From Shewanella marinintestina (GTDB lineage Bacteria > Pseudomonadota > Gammaproteobacteria > Enterobacterales > Shewanellaceae), in assembly GCF_023283845.1 (NCBI RefSeq), contig NZ_JAKILC010000003.1, positions 1 to 64,000 on the forward strand: a stretch of 64,000 nucleotides of DNA. The letters are read 5' to 3'. The position numbers and the translations under genes are program-made. Below, piece by piece: positions 35,386 to 42,957 of the stretch (its first letter is position 1; the number at the start of each line of letters is the position of its first letter). Below the pieces are notes generated by a model, which did not search any database, was not told the origin of the DNA, and was given only the letters and a program-made list of their open reading frames with translations.

Positions 35386-35462
35386 CTCAAACAGGCAAAA
35401 TAAAGGCTAGTCTCGAAGCATAAACGTTAGTTTAACCTCCAGCTGATCTCTGGGTTGATTAT

Positions 35463-35487
35463 TTGCAGCCTGCTTTGCAAGTTGCAA
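35463..35487 (+). promoter_or_regulatory. LuxO-box dyads upstream of the sugar transferase fusion gene
   Basis: Two adjacent dyads lie here: TTGCA-GCC-TGCTT (35463-35475) and a perfect TTGCA-AGT-TGCAA (35475-35487). The perfect one fits the LuxO operator consensus TTGCA-N3-TGCAA. Its right edge is 71 bp from the -24 element of promoter P4. Confidence 0.65.
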
Positions 35488-35558
35488 ATATCACCTTCCC
35501 CATCGCTCCATGCTTTAAGAATAACATTTTATCCCATTTAAAACAGCAACTTAAAAAA

Positions 35559-35574
35559 TGGCCTGATATATGCA
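35559..35574 (+). promoter_or_regulatory. candidate sigma-54 promoter P4
   Basis: TGGCCT-N5-ATGCA has correct -24/-12 spacing with intact GG and GC. The predicted start of transcription is about 48 bp before the ATG at 35633. The gene, the dyads and the promoter form a standard sigma-54 unit. Confidence 0.65.
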
Positions 35575-35632
35575 AAGTTGTAAATAACATTACATATATC
35601 AACTGCCTGCTCATTAACTCTAAGGTGCGAAT

Positions 35633-37768
35633 ATGAAAAACTCTGCAGCGTACGTAACGCAATCTCGTTTAACTATTCGTAGTTTTGAGCTTATTTGTGG
35701 CTTATTGCTGATGGTGGTTGCAAGTCCATTTATGTTATTTGCTTGCCTTAGGAGTGCTTTTACAGCTGGCCCTGTTATTGAGTGCGTGTATATCAAAGGT
35801 GTCAATAAACAAATCATTTCGCTGTATCAGTTTAGCTATAATGGCTGGTTCAAAAAACTTCCTAATATCATCAATTTAATTACGGGTGACATCCATATAG
35901 TCGGTAGCCAATTTAGGTTTTCCATCATCACAGAATCGGCAATAACACCATCAACTGAACAACAGAGTTATCCTCAAAAACGAGCCCAAATGGTTCCAGA
36001 GGTTAAACCAGGGATCCTATCAATAGCGCAGTTAAATAGCCTTACAGGGCTCACATTTGAAGATAGTAACCAAGCAATAAATCGAGCCCACAGCAACCTA
36101 GCCCGCTACCTATTAGCGCTAGTTAGGATTATGACTCTAAACGCATTATTTAAACTTTTTTTCAAATCTCACCCAAAACATTGTGCCACTATCGCAGTCT
36201 TTGGCATCACGCTAAATAATTGGACAATGACGCAACTTTTAGAGGAAATTCTTTTTAGTTGTAACAGCAATGGTAAAAACGTACCTAAGCAGAGTACCGC
36301 CTTCAAAGGTGCTATGCAGCAATACGCTTTTGTTAATGCCGACTGCCTAAATATCAGTACGGCTAATGAAAACTATCGTCAGTGTTTACAGCAAAGCCAA
36401 CGCGTCTTTGCCGATGGTATAGGGGTTAGAGTAGCTTGCTTAAGCAAAAACCAAGCGCTACTCGACAACCTCAACGGCACAGACATGTTTCCTCGTCTTT
36501 GCCAGCTAGCAGCAGAACAACAATTATCAATTTATATGCTTGGCGGGCAAAGCAATGTCGCTAGTATTGCCGCAAAAAATATGCAGCAGCGTTATCCCAA
36601 ACTCAAAATTGTCGGTTGCCATCACGGTTACTTTAATACTGACGCCACTAGCAAAGAAAACTTACAAGTCATTGACGCGATTAATCACTCCGAAGCAGAT
36701 ATTTTATTAGTCGCAATGGGCGCACCAAAACAAGAAATGTGGTTGGCTGAGAATAAAGCAAAACTTAACTGCAAAGTCGGTATTGGTGTTGGTGGTTTGT
36801 TTGACTTTTATGCTGAGCGGGTAAAACGCGCGCCCTTATGGCTAAGGCAGATGGGTCTAGAGTGGACATATCGGTTATTACAAGAGCCAACTCGAATGTG
36901 GCAACGCTATATAATTGGTAGTCCAGCTTTTCTATACAGAGTATGGCGTGAAAACCGTCAGTTAAAGCAGCTATCAACTAAAGATAGTTTAACAATGAGT
37001 GAGCGCTCGCCGTCCATGTCAGCGCAAAGCGAAGCCAGTGAAGCTCTGCAAAAAATAAAGCTGAAGAAGCAATACGAAAAAGCAGCTAGGCGAGCCGTAA
37101 CGGCCCCTGCCTTTGATGGCACAAGAGCAAATGCTCGTCGGGCCCTATTTGACCTCAATCTAAGGCTTAGCCGTACCGTTAAACGTTGCTTCGATATCAT
37201 GGTATCAGCGTTGTTATTAGCACTTCTTCTGCCGGTATTTTTAATGACTGCACTTTTAATAAAAGTGACCTCTAGGGGACCCGTTTTATTTAAACAGCCT
37301 CGTGCGGGACTGCATAACCGTCCATTTAATATGTGGAAATTCCGCTCAATGTACATAGATGCAGAACATAGGCTGACTCAACTGCAAGAGAGCAACGAAA
37401 TGGCAGACGGAGTCACCTTCAAAATGAAGTCTGACCCCAGAATAACCAACATTGGACGCTTCATTCGTAAAGCCTCAATTGATGAGCTACCTCAGCTATG
37501 GAATGTACTAAAAGGCGATATGTCATTAGTCGGCCCCCGTCCAGCCTTAGCCTCGGAAGTTGAGCAATACAGTACTCATCATCGTAATCGTTTAGCCGTA
37601 AAACCAGGGATTACCTGTATTTGGCAAGTTTCAGGTCGATCAACGATTCCTTTTGAACAGCAAGTAGAACTCGATATTGAGTATATCTATAGGCAATCTC
37701 TGATGGCTGACATCTGGTTACTGTTAAAAACCATACCAGCGGTTGTTTTTGCCCGCGGCGCATATTAA
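35633..37768 (+). CDS. three-part sugar transferase: degenerate PGT + WecG/TagA (GT26) + intact PGT
   Basis: This is a 711-aa fusion. Residues about 16-145 resemble a bacterial sugar (phosphoglycosyl) transferase but with K-K-L-P in place of the catalytic D-E-L-P; K-L-P-N-I-I-N-L-I-T-G-D and V-K-P-G-I-L-S still align. Residues about 183-440 are a GT26 domain of the WecG/TagA type (A-D-G-I-G, G-A-P-K-Q-E). A charged linker follows (445-510). Residues about 514-711 are a complete undecaprenyl-phosphate sugar transferase (K-A-S-I-D-E-L-P-Q, G-P-R-P). The last domain should start the lipid-linked unit and GT26 the second step. AAGGTG precedes the ATG. Confidence 0.88.
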   Translation: MKNSAAYVTQSRLTIRSFELICGLLLMVVASPFMLFACLRSAFTAGPVIECVYIKGVNKQIISLYQFSYNGWFKKLPNIINLITGDIHIVGSQFRFSIITESAITPSTEQQSYPQKRAQMVPEVKPGILSIAQLNSLTGLTFEDSNQAINRAHSNLARYLLALVRIMTLNALFKLFFKSHPKHCATIAVFGITLNNWTMTQLLEEILFSCNSNGKNVPKQSTAFKGAMQQYAFVNADCLNISTANENYRQCLQQSQRVFADGIGVRVACLSKNQALLDNLNGTDMFPRLCQLAAEQQLSIYMLGGQSNVASIAAKNMQQRYPKLKIVGCHHGYFNTDATSKENLQVIDAINHSEADILLVAMGAPKQEMWLAENKAKLNCKVGIGVGGLFDFYAERVKRAPLWLRQMGLEWTYRLLQEPTRMWQRYIIGSPAFLYRVWRENRQLKQLSTKDSLTMSERSPSMSAQSEASEALQKIKLKKQYEKAARRAVTAPAFDGTRANARRALFDLNLRLSRTVKRCFDIMVSALLLALLLPVFLMTALLIKVTSRGPVLFKQPRAGLHNRPFNMWKFRSMYIDAEHRLTQLQESNEMADGVTFKMKSDPRITNIGRFIRKASIDELPQLWNVLKGDMSLVGPRPALASEVEQYSTHHRNRLAVKPGITCIWQVSGRSTIPFEQQVELDIEYIYRQSLMADIWLLLKTIPAVVFARGAY

Positions 37769-37778
37769 GGAGCACCCT

Positions 37779-39263
37779 ATGCAAGCAATCATCTTTGCAA
37801 ATCGTAATGGTAATGAGCTGATGCCACTTAATCAGTTTTACTGTCCTGCTTTGCTTCCTGTTAGCAATAAAAGCATTATTGAATACACGCTGGAAGATCT
37901 TGCAAATACGGGGATTAAGCAGGTAAAGCTTGTCGTGTCGTCACAAATTCATGAGCTAAAAGCTGCAATTGGCAATGGTGAGCGCTGGGGATTAGAGATT
38001 GACTACTTTTTAAGCCGAGATCAGGAGGACGCATCAAAAGTCATTCCTCGCTTACTACTTGATAAAACGCAATCGATATTGCTCGCCCGAGCAGACATGC
38101 TTCGAAGCCCATGCATTAAGTCGTTTGTACGATTTAGTGAGCAAATGCCAAATAGCTTTGTTATAGCCAAAATCAACAATCAAAATGCAGGGCTATTAAT
38201 GTTGCCAGCTGCTAGAGCACATACTGAAACACTGAATTGGCCACTAGCTAACACTGAAAAATTAATAGAACAGCTAGAAGGTGATTACGTGACCCAAGTG
38301 CTTCACGGTGATTGCTTTATGTTAGATAGCTTAAGCGACTATATGCAAGCAAACCAGTCAATGGCAATGGCAAAAGTCATTGGCTCAGCGCCAAAAGGTC
38401 GATATATCAGTAGCGCAACTGCAGCGAATGGTTTCTATGTCGGCGCAAAAACTAAAACCGGTCAATTGAGAACTCAAAATGCATGGGGAGTCATTGGTGA
38501 CAACAGTCAAATTGACGGATCCGTTGATATGCAGCAAAACGTTATTGTTGGGAGTAACTGCTTAATTGATAAAAAGTGCACTCTTAACAACTGCATTATT
38601 TTAGATGGTAGCTACGTAGGGCAAGACCTAAACGTCAGCAATGCCATTGTTTGCCAGTCATTACTTATTACACCAGATTCCGGTGGATATATCGAGATTA
38701 ATGACCAAAGCCTAATTGCAACCAATCAGCTTAACGATAATTCAATAGCCATTAATGATACAGGCTCTAACGTATCGGTCTTCCAACGGTTATCAGCTAG
38801 CTTACTGTTTTCAGCGGGTCTAATGCTAAGTCCCTTATTGATTGTGATCGCGATGTTGAGCTCAAGTCATAAGCCCTTGTTTCATCAACAAGTCACCATT
38901 AATAATCAAAAGCTCAACACTTGGCGCTGGAACGTTGGCTCATTGTTTTTAAGTCGTTTACCGCAATTGATTTTAGTCATTACAGGCAAACTAAACCTCG
39001 TAGGTTGCAGCCCGTTTAATAAACCTTATCAGAACGATGAAACAACAGAAAAATACTCAGAGCAAAACCTGACTGCAAACAAAGAACTTGGCTTGTACGG
39101 ACCAATACAGTTGCACTCAAATAACGATATAACACATGAAGAGCAGATGTTAATTGAAGCTGAATTCGCACAACTTAAGACCAAAGCCAAATTGTTAAAA
39201 CTGTTTAAATTATCCCAATCACATAATAGAAATAAAGCTCACAGCAAGGCCACTTTAGGTTAA
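37779..39263 (+). CDS. degenerate nucleotidyltransferase-like protein with left-handed helix and pseudo-PGT tail
   Basis: The 494-aa protein begins like a sugar-1-phosphate nucleotidyltransferase (M-Q-A-I-I-F-A ... L-L-P-V-S-N-K-S-I-I-E-Y). The G-x-G-T-R signature is replaced by N-R-N-G-N-E and the P-K-P by C-P-A, so catalysis is doubtful. Residues about 235-310 form hexapeptide-like turns. Residues about 335-420 mimic a sugar transferase (two hydrophobic helices, R-L-P-Q-L-I-L-V-I-T-G-K-L-N-L-V-G) without the D-E dyad. AAGGAG supports the ATG at 37779, not 37743. It probably has a structural or regulatory role beside the upstream fusion. Confidence 0.75.
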   Translation: MQAIIFANRNGNELMPLNQFYCPALLPVSNKSIIEYTLEDLANTGIKQVKLVVSSQIHELKAAIGNGERWGLEIDYFLSRDQEDASKVIPRLLLDKTQSILLARADMLRSPCIKSFVRFSEQMPNSFVIAKINNQNAGLLMLPAARAHTETLNWPLANTEKLIEQLEGDYVTQVLHGDCFMLDSLSDYMQANQSMAMAKVIGSAPKGRYISSATAANGFYVGAKTKTGQLRTQNAWGVIGDNSQIDGSVDMQQNVIVGSNCLIDKKCTLNNCIILDGSYVGQDLNVSNAIVCQSLLITPDSGGYIEINDQSLIATNQLNDNSIAINDTGSNVSVFQRLSASLLFSAGLMLSPLLIVIAMLSSSHKPLFHQQVTINNQKLNTWRWNVGSLFLSRLPQLILVITGKLNLVGCSPFNKPYQNDETTEKYSEQNLTANKELGLYGPIQLHSNNDITHEEQMLIEAEFAQLKTKAKLLKLFKLSQSHNRNKAHSKATLG

Positions 39264-39316
39264 ATCGATTTTTCAATATAGAAAAATTATCGACTGTCAC
39301 TATAAGGACTAACGCC

Positions 39317-39763
39317 ATGAAAACAATTATCACTTACGGAACATTTGATCTATTTCATTACGGCCATGTGCGTCTATTTAAGCGCCTAAGAGCTTTAGGT
39401 GACAAGTTGATTGTCGCGGTATCGACTGATGAATTTAATGCAAAAAAAGGCAAAGCGGCTTTTTTTAGTTACCTACAACGCAGTGAAATTGTAGAAGCCT
39501 GCCAATATGTCGACATGGTGATACCAGAGAATAGCTGGAACCAAAAAGCAAAAGATATATGTCGCCATGATGTCAGTATCTTTGGTATGGGTAACGATTG
39601 GAAAGGCGAATTTGACGAACTGGGGATCTTGTGTGAAGTTGTATACTTAGATAGAACCGGTGAAATATCTACCACTGAAATCAAAAATAATTTAGCAGAA
39701 AAACCACGTGGCAATAAAGGCCCTACCAACACAAAGATGCCAATAAGAAAAGAAGGGAAATAA
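39317..39763 (+). CDS. glycerol-3-phosphate cytidylyltransferase (TagD/TarD-like)
   Basis: This 148-aa nucleotidyltransferase has Y-G-T-F-D-L-F-H-Y-G-H at residues 7-17 (the HxGH motif) and R-T-G-E-I-S-T-T-E-I near 112. These are the hallmarks of TagD enzymes that make CDP-glycerol from CTP and glycerol-3-phosphate. Length agrees with the family apart from a short Lys-rich tail. AAGGA precedes the ATG. The next gene is the matching glycerophosphotransferase. Confidence 0.9.
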   Translation: MKTIITYGTFDLFHYGHVRLFKRLRALGDKLIVAVSTDEFNAKKGKAAFFSYLQRSEIVEACQYVDMVIPENSWNQKAKDICRHDVSIFGMGNDWKGEFDELGILCEVVYLDRTGEISTTEIKNNLAEKPRGNKGPTNTKMPIRKEGK

Positions 39764-39765
39764 TA

Positions 39766-41148
39766 TTGAACACGCTAAAGGTTTGGCTAAAAGCAATAAT
39801 AAGAAAGCTAATTTATACATTAGTGTGTGTACTGCCCAGAAATCCAAATAAAGCGGTATTTGGTAGCTACAAAGACAGTTTTAGTGATAACAGCAAATAC
39901 TTGTATTTACACTGGCAGCAAAATCAGTTTATTCGCAGCATTTGGATAAGCGGTAATAGAAAAGTGATCCATCAATGCTCAGAGTTAGGTCATGAAGCTT
40001 ACTATAGATGGTCAGTACTAGGTATGTTTCATGCGCTAACGGCGAAGTACTACTTCTATAATAGTTATATTGGCGATATTAATCAGTGGTTGGCTGGTGG
40101 TGCCACTAAAGTAAACTTGTGGCATGGTTTACCCCTAAAGAAAATAGAGTTTGATATTAATAACGGACCAATGGCGGCAGTGTTTAATCCTAAAGGCAAA
40201 AAAGCACTGTGTAAGCAATGGCTATTTGCCCACCAGCAACGCATAACACCTGATTTAATGCTCAGCCCAAGTGTGCTTATCGACTCTCTGTTTAGTAGCG
40301 CATTTAGACTTAACGGCTCGAAGCGTTATTTAGCTGAAGGCTCTAATATTCATACTGCTGATAGCTCTATAACTAATGGGACTGTAACTAATGGGGTTGA
40401 GTTGATACGAGCAACAAACCCAAGAACGGATTACTACGCACTTTACACAAGCAAGCGCCAACTGCTAGATGAAATTTTTAGCTCAAACAAGCAAGAAAAA
40501 ATAAAGCCGAACATCCATGACGCCTCCGAGCAAGCAACTCAGCCGAACATCATTTTATATGTTCCTTCATGGAGAGATAGCCACAAACAGGATAATCCAT
40601 ACAACAGTGCTTTTGATTGGCAACAGTTATCGAATCACTTAGTTGCCAATAACCAACTGTTTCTACTCCGGCTACATCCAAACGAAGCAAGCTTGGCTGA
40701 CGAGCTAACTGAATACGCCAATATTATTAATATTTCACACTTTGAAGATGTATATGGCTTCTTACAACAGGTTGACCTACTCATCACCGATTACTCATCA
40801 TTGTTTATTGATGCACTACCGTTAAACACACCAATATGCTTCTACTGCTTTGACGAACAACATTACCAACAAGATTGCCGCGATATGTACGACTATGCAG
40901 CAAAGCTGCCAGAGTTCGCACCTAAATGTACAAACTTTGAAGAACTATTGGCGCAACTTGTACCAGAGTCTATTGCCAAGCAGAAACATAAGATGAGAGA
41001 CAATCATTATCCTGGTGAAGATTGCGCTAATAGCGATATGAAGAACGATATAAACAGCTATCAAGCAGTAACCGAGCTATTTTGGGGAAAGAATACGCCA
41101 AATGCATTCTCAGCATTAGAGGAGTGGGTTAGTAAAAGAAGATCCTAG
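39766..41148 (+). CDS. CDP-glycerol glycerophosphotransferase (TagB/TagF-like)
   Basis: This 460-aa protein of the Glyphos_transf family has N-L-W-H-G-L-P-L-K-K-I near residue 122, a nucleotide-binding region with V-P-S-W-R-D and L-R-L-H-P-N, and L-L-I-T-D-Y-S-S-L-F-I-D near 340. It should transfer glycerol phosphate from CDP-glycerol to a lipid-linked or polymeric acceptor. The start is a TTG two bases after the TagD-like stop codon, with GAAGGG upstream. Its last codons run into a 22-bp palindrome. Confidence 0.88.
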   Translation: MNTLKVWLKAIIRKLIYTLVCVLPRNPNKAVFGSYKDSFSDNSKYLYLHWQQNQFIRSIWISGNRKVIHQCSELGHEAYYRWSVLGMFHALTAKYYFYNSYIGDINQWLAGGATKVNLWHGLPLKKIEFDINNGPMAAVFNPKGKKALCKQWLFAHQQRITPDLMLSPSVLIDSLFSSAFRLNGSKRYLAEGSNIHTADSSITNGTVTNGVELIRATNPRTDYYALYTSKRQLLDEIFSSNKQEKIKPNIHDASEQATQPNIILYVPSWRDSHKQDNPYNSAFDWQQLSNHLVANNQLFLLRLHPNEASLADELTEYANIINISHFEDVYGFLQQVDLLITDYSSLFIDALPLNTPICFYCFDEQHYQQDCRDMYDYAAKLPEFAPKCTNFEELLAQLVPESIAKQKHKMRDNHYPGEDCANSDMKNDINSYQAVTELFWGKNTPNAFSALEEWVSKRRS

Positions 41149-41157
41149 GATCTTCTT
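41136..41157. repeat. 22-bp palindrome at the end of the TagB-like gene
   Basis: A perfect palindrome (10-bp arms AAGAAGATCC and GGATCTTCTT around TA) overlaps the stop codon of the TagB-like gene. There is no long T run, so it may be an mRNA-stabilising or weak terminating hairpin. Its words recur in the intergenic repeat family downstream. Confidence 0.75.
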
Positions 41158-41245
41158 AACCTTAATCTTAACCGTCAGCGCAGCGTTCCGTGAGTGAGCC
41201 TGCGAACGTTCCGTATACCATAACCGCTTTACTGTCTTTGCTTGT
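41158..41245 (+). repeat. intergenic repeat family, copy 1
   Basis: The core starts with AACCGTCAGCGCAGCGTTCC at 41170. It continues with a GTGAGCCTGCGAACGTTCCGTA-type half (split here as GTGAGCCTGC and GAACGTTCCGTA) and ends at a CTTTACTGTCTTTGCT-like tail. It lies between the TagB-like gene and mntA. The same units recur at 42.2-42.3, 43.1-43.4 and 44.6 kb. Confidence 0.85.
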
Positions 41246-41344
41246 ACCGTCTTAGCTTGGTCGGCTTTAACTTCTTAGCTTTAACCCACTGTGGTACACT
41301 CAACTGAGTAAAACCATAAAGTCACATGGGCTATTTTTATAATT

Positions 41345-41767
41345 ATGTTTAATTTAAATAAAACATTTTTGATTGACTCCATTCTCGCTAAAGTCCCAGA
41401 TGTAAAACTTATCTATTTATTTGGTTCCTTCGCTAGTGGCGAGCAACATGCTAAAAGCGATTTAGATATTGCTATATTGCCTGCTAAGGCACTAGATAAC
41501 CTTAACCGTTGGCAACTTGCTCAAACATTAGCATGTGAACTCAATATCGATGTCGATTTAATTGATTTAAATACCGCATCAACCGTATTGTGCCAACAAG
41601 TTATTACTCAGGGGAAATTGCTATGGGGAAGCCAGAATGAAGACAATTATTTTACGGTTAAAACCATGTCCATGTACCAACACCTACAAGCGGAAAGAAG
41701 CATGATATTAGCTGATTTCACTTCTAATAACGTGGCGCATAGCAATAAGGGAACAACCAATGAATGA
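41345..41767 (+). CDS. mntA: MntA-type nucleotidyltransferase antitoxin
   Basis: This 140-aa minimal nucleotidyltransferase has the full GSX10DXD motif (G-S-F-A ... S-D-L-D-I-A-I, near residue 27). In Shewanella oneidensis, MntA neutralises HepT by adding AMP units to it. It overlaps the hepT gene by 8 bp, the usual toxin-antitoxin layout. No convincing ribosome binding site precedes the ATG. The pair sits among polysaccharide genes and probably stabilises the locus or acts in phage defence. Confidence 0.92.
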   Translation: MFNLNKTFLIDSILAKVPDVKLIYLFGSFASGEQHAKSDLDIAILPAKALDNLNRWQLAQTLACELNIDVDLIDLNTASTVLCQQVITQGKLLWGSQNEDNYFTVKTMSMYQHLQAERSMILADFTSNNVAHSNKGTTNE

Positions 41768-42164
41768 TATTCTCATCAATAAAATAGCCACGATCAAACG
41801 CTGTCTAAAGCGTATTAATGATGTGTACGGTGATGGCACTGCATTTAAGCAAGATTTTACACTGCAAGACAGTGTGATACTAAACCTGCAACGTAGTTGT
41901 GAAGCTTGCATTGATATAGCAAATCATTTAAACCGCCAACATCAATACGGTATACCGCAAAGCAGCCGAGATAGCTTAACCTTGTTAGCACAAAATAATG
42001 TACTGAACGAAGAATTAGCTGATAATCTAAAAAAAATGGTGGGACTAAGAAACATAGCGGTACACGACTATCAAGAGTTAAACCTTGACATTGTAATTCA
42101 TGTTATCAAGCATCATTTAAGTGATTTTGAAGACTTCATTGAAGTAATTAAAAGAAGGTTCTAG
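41760..42164 (+). CDS. hepT: HepT-type HEPN toxin
   Basis: This 134-aa HEPN-domain (DUF86) ribonuclease-type toxin has the RX4HXY active-site motif in R-N-I-A-V-H-D-Y near residue 100. The tyrosine of this motif is the site modified by MntA in the characterised system. GGGA lies before the ATG within the end of mntA. The C-terminal codons (K-R-R-F, stop) merge into the start of the next intergenic repeat. Confidence 0.93.
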   Translation: MNDILINKIATIKRCLKRINDVYGDGTAFKQDFTLQDSVILNLQRSCEACIDIANHLNRQHQYGIPQSSRDSLTLLAQNNVLNEELADNLKKMVGLRNIAVHDYQELNLDIVIHVIKHHLSDFEDFIEVIKRRF

Positions 42165-42352
42165 AACGCTCCGCTCCGAGGACGGCCTTCGGCCTGCTAG
42201 AAAAATCAAAAGCAAACTCGCACCTGCGTTGTCGTTAACCTTGCAAACTTTTTTGGTTTTAACCGTCAGCGCAGCATTCCGTAAGTGAGCCTGCGAAAGT
42301 TCCGTATTCCGTTAGGCTGTAGGCCGTTCCGCTTTACCGTCTTTGCTTTAAC
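42155..42352 (+). repeat. intergenic repeat family, copy 2 (composite)
   Basis: Two modules lie between convergent hepT and rmlC. The first (about 42168-42220) reads CGCTCCGCTCCGAGGACGGC and then a short GCC-rich palindrome and AATCAAAAGC. The second (42259-42346) is the AACCGTCAGCGCAGC core and its CCGCTTTACCGTCTTTGCT tail. A third word, AGGACCTAGAACCTTCTTAG, lies inside the 3' end of rmlC. Confidence 0.85.
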
Positions 42353-42919
42353 CTAGAACCTGCTTTTCTTAGGACCTAGAACCTTCTTAGCCTTTTTATC
42401 TTTTTCCGATAAAATCGGCTCAACGCCTTCGTCTAGCGGCCATTGAATATTTAACCCAGGGTCATCCCATGCAATGCATCGTTCAAACTCAGGCGCATAA
42501 TAGTCAGTACATTTATAGAGAATGTCAGCGTATTCACTTAAAGTGAAAAAACCGTGAGCGAAACCTGGAGAAATATACATCTGCAACCGATTATCGGCTG
42601 ACAATATGTGTCCAAACCATTGCCCATATGTCTTCGAGCCTTTCCGAATATCCACAGCAACATCAAAGATACTTCCCGCAGTGACACGTATAAGCTTACC
42701 TTGGGGATGTACTTCTTGATAATGCAACCCACGCAGCACATGCTTTTGCGAACGGCTCATATTTTCTTGTACGAATTGAGGGCAAATAGAACCGGCCTCA
42801 GCAAATAAGGCGTCAAACTCTGACTGACGAAAGGTTTCCATAAAGAAACCACGTTCATCACCAAATACCTTTGGCTCAAACAGCAACACGTCAGCAATAG
42901 AAGTAGGTATTAATTTCAT
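42353..42919 (-). CDS. rmlC: dTDP-4-dehydrorhamnose 3,5-epimerase
   Basis: This 188-aa cupin epimerase of the dTDP-L-rhamnose pathway has R-G-L-H-Y-Q near residue 63 with the catalytic His, a conserved A-V-D-I-R-K-G-S, and G-F-A-H-G-F. The last residues (K-K-V-L-G-P-K-K-S-R-F) are encoded by repeat-family sequence rather than ordinary rmlC sequence. It is convergent with hepT and separated from the next pathway gene by 553 bp of repeats. Confidence 0.93.
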   Translation of the reverse strand: MKLIPTSIADVLLFEPKVFGDERGFFMETFRQSEFDALFAEAGSICPQFVQENMSRSQKHVLRGLHYQEVHPQGKLIRVTAGSIFDVAVDIRKGSKTYGQWFGHILSADNRLQMYISPGFAHGFFTLSEYADILYKCTDYYAPEFERCIAWDDPGLNIQWPLDEGVEPILSEKDKKAKKVLGPKKSRF

Positions 42920-42957
42920 CGTGGTCTTTTAAAATAAGGTTTAAAAAAGCGAAGACG

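Noticed and set aside
41136-41157. 22-bp palindrome considered as a rho-independent terminator
   Set aside because: No T run follows on either strand. It is reported as a repeat instead.
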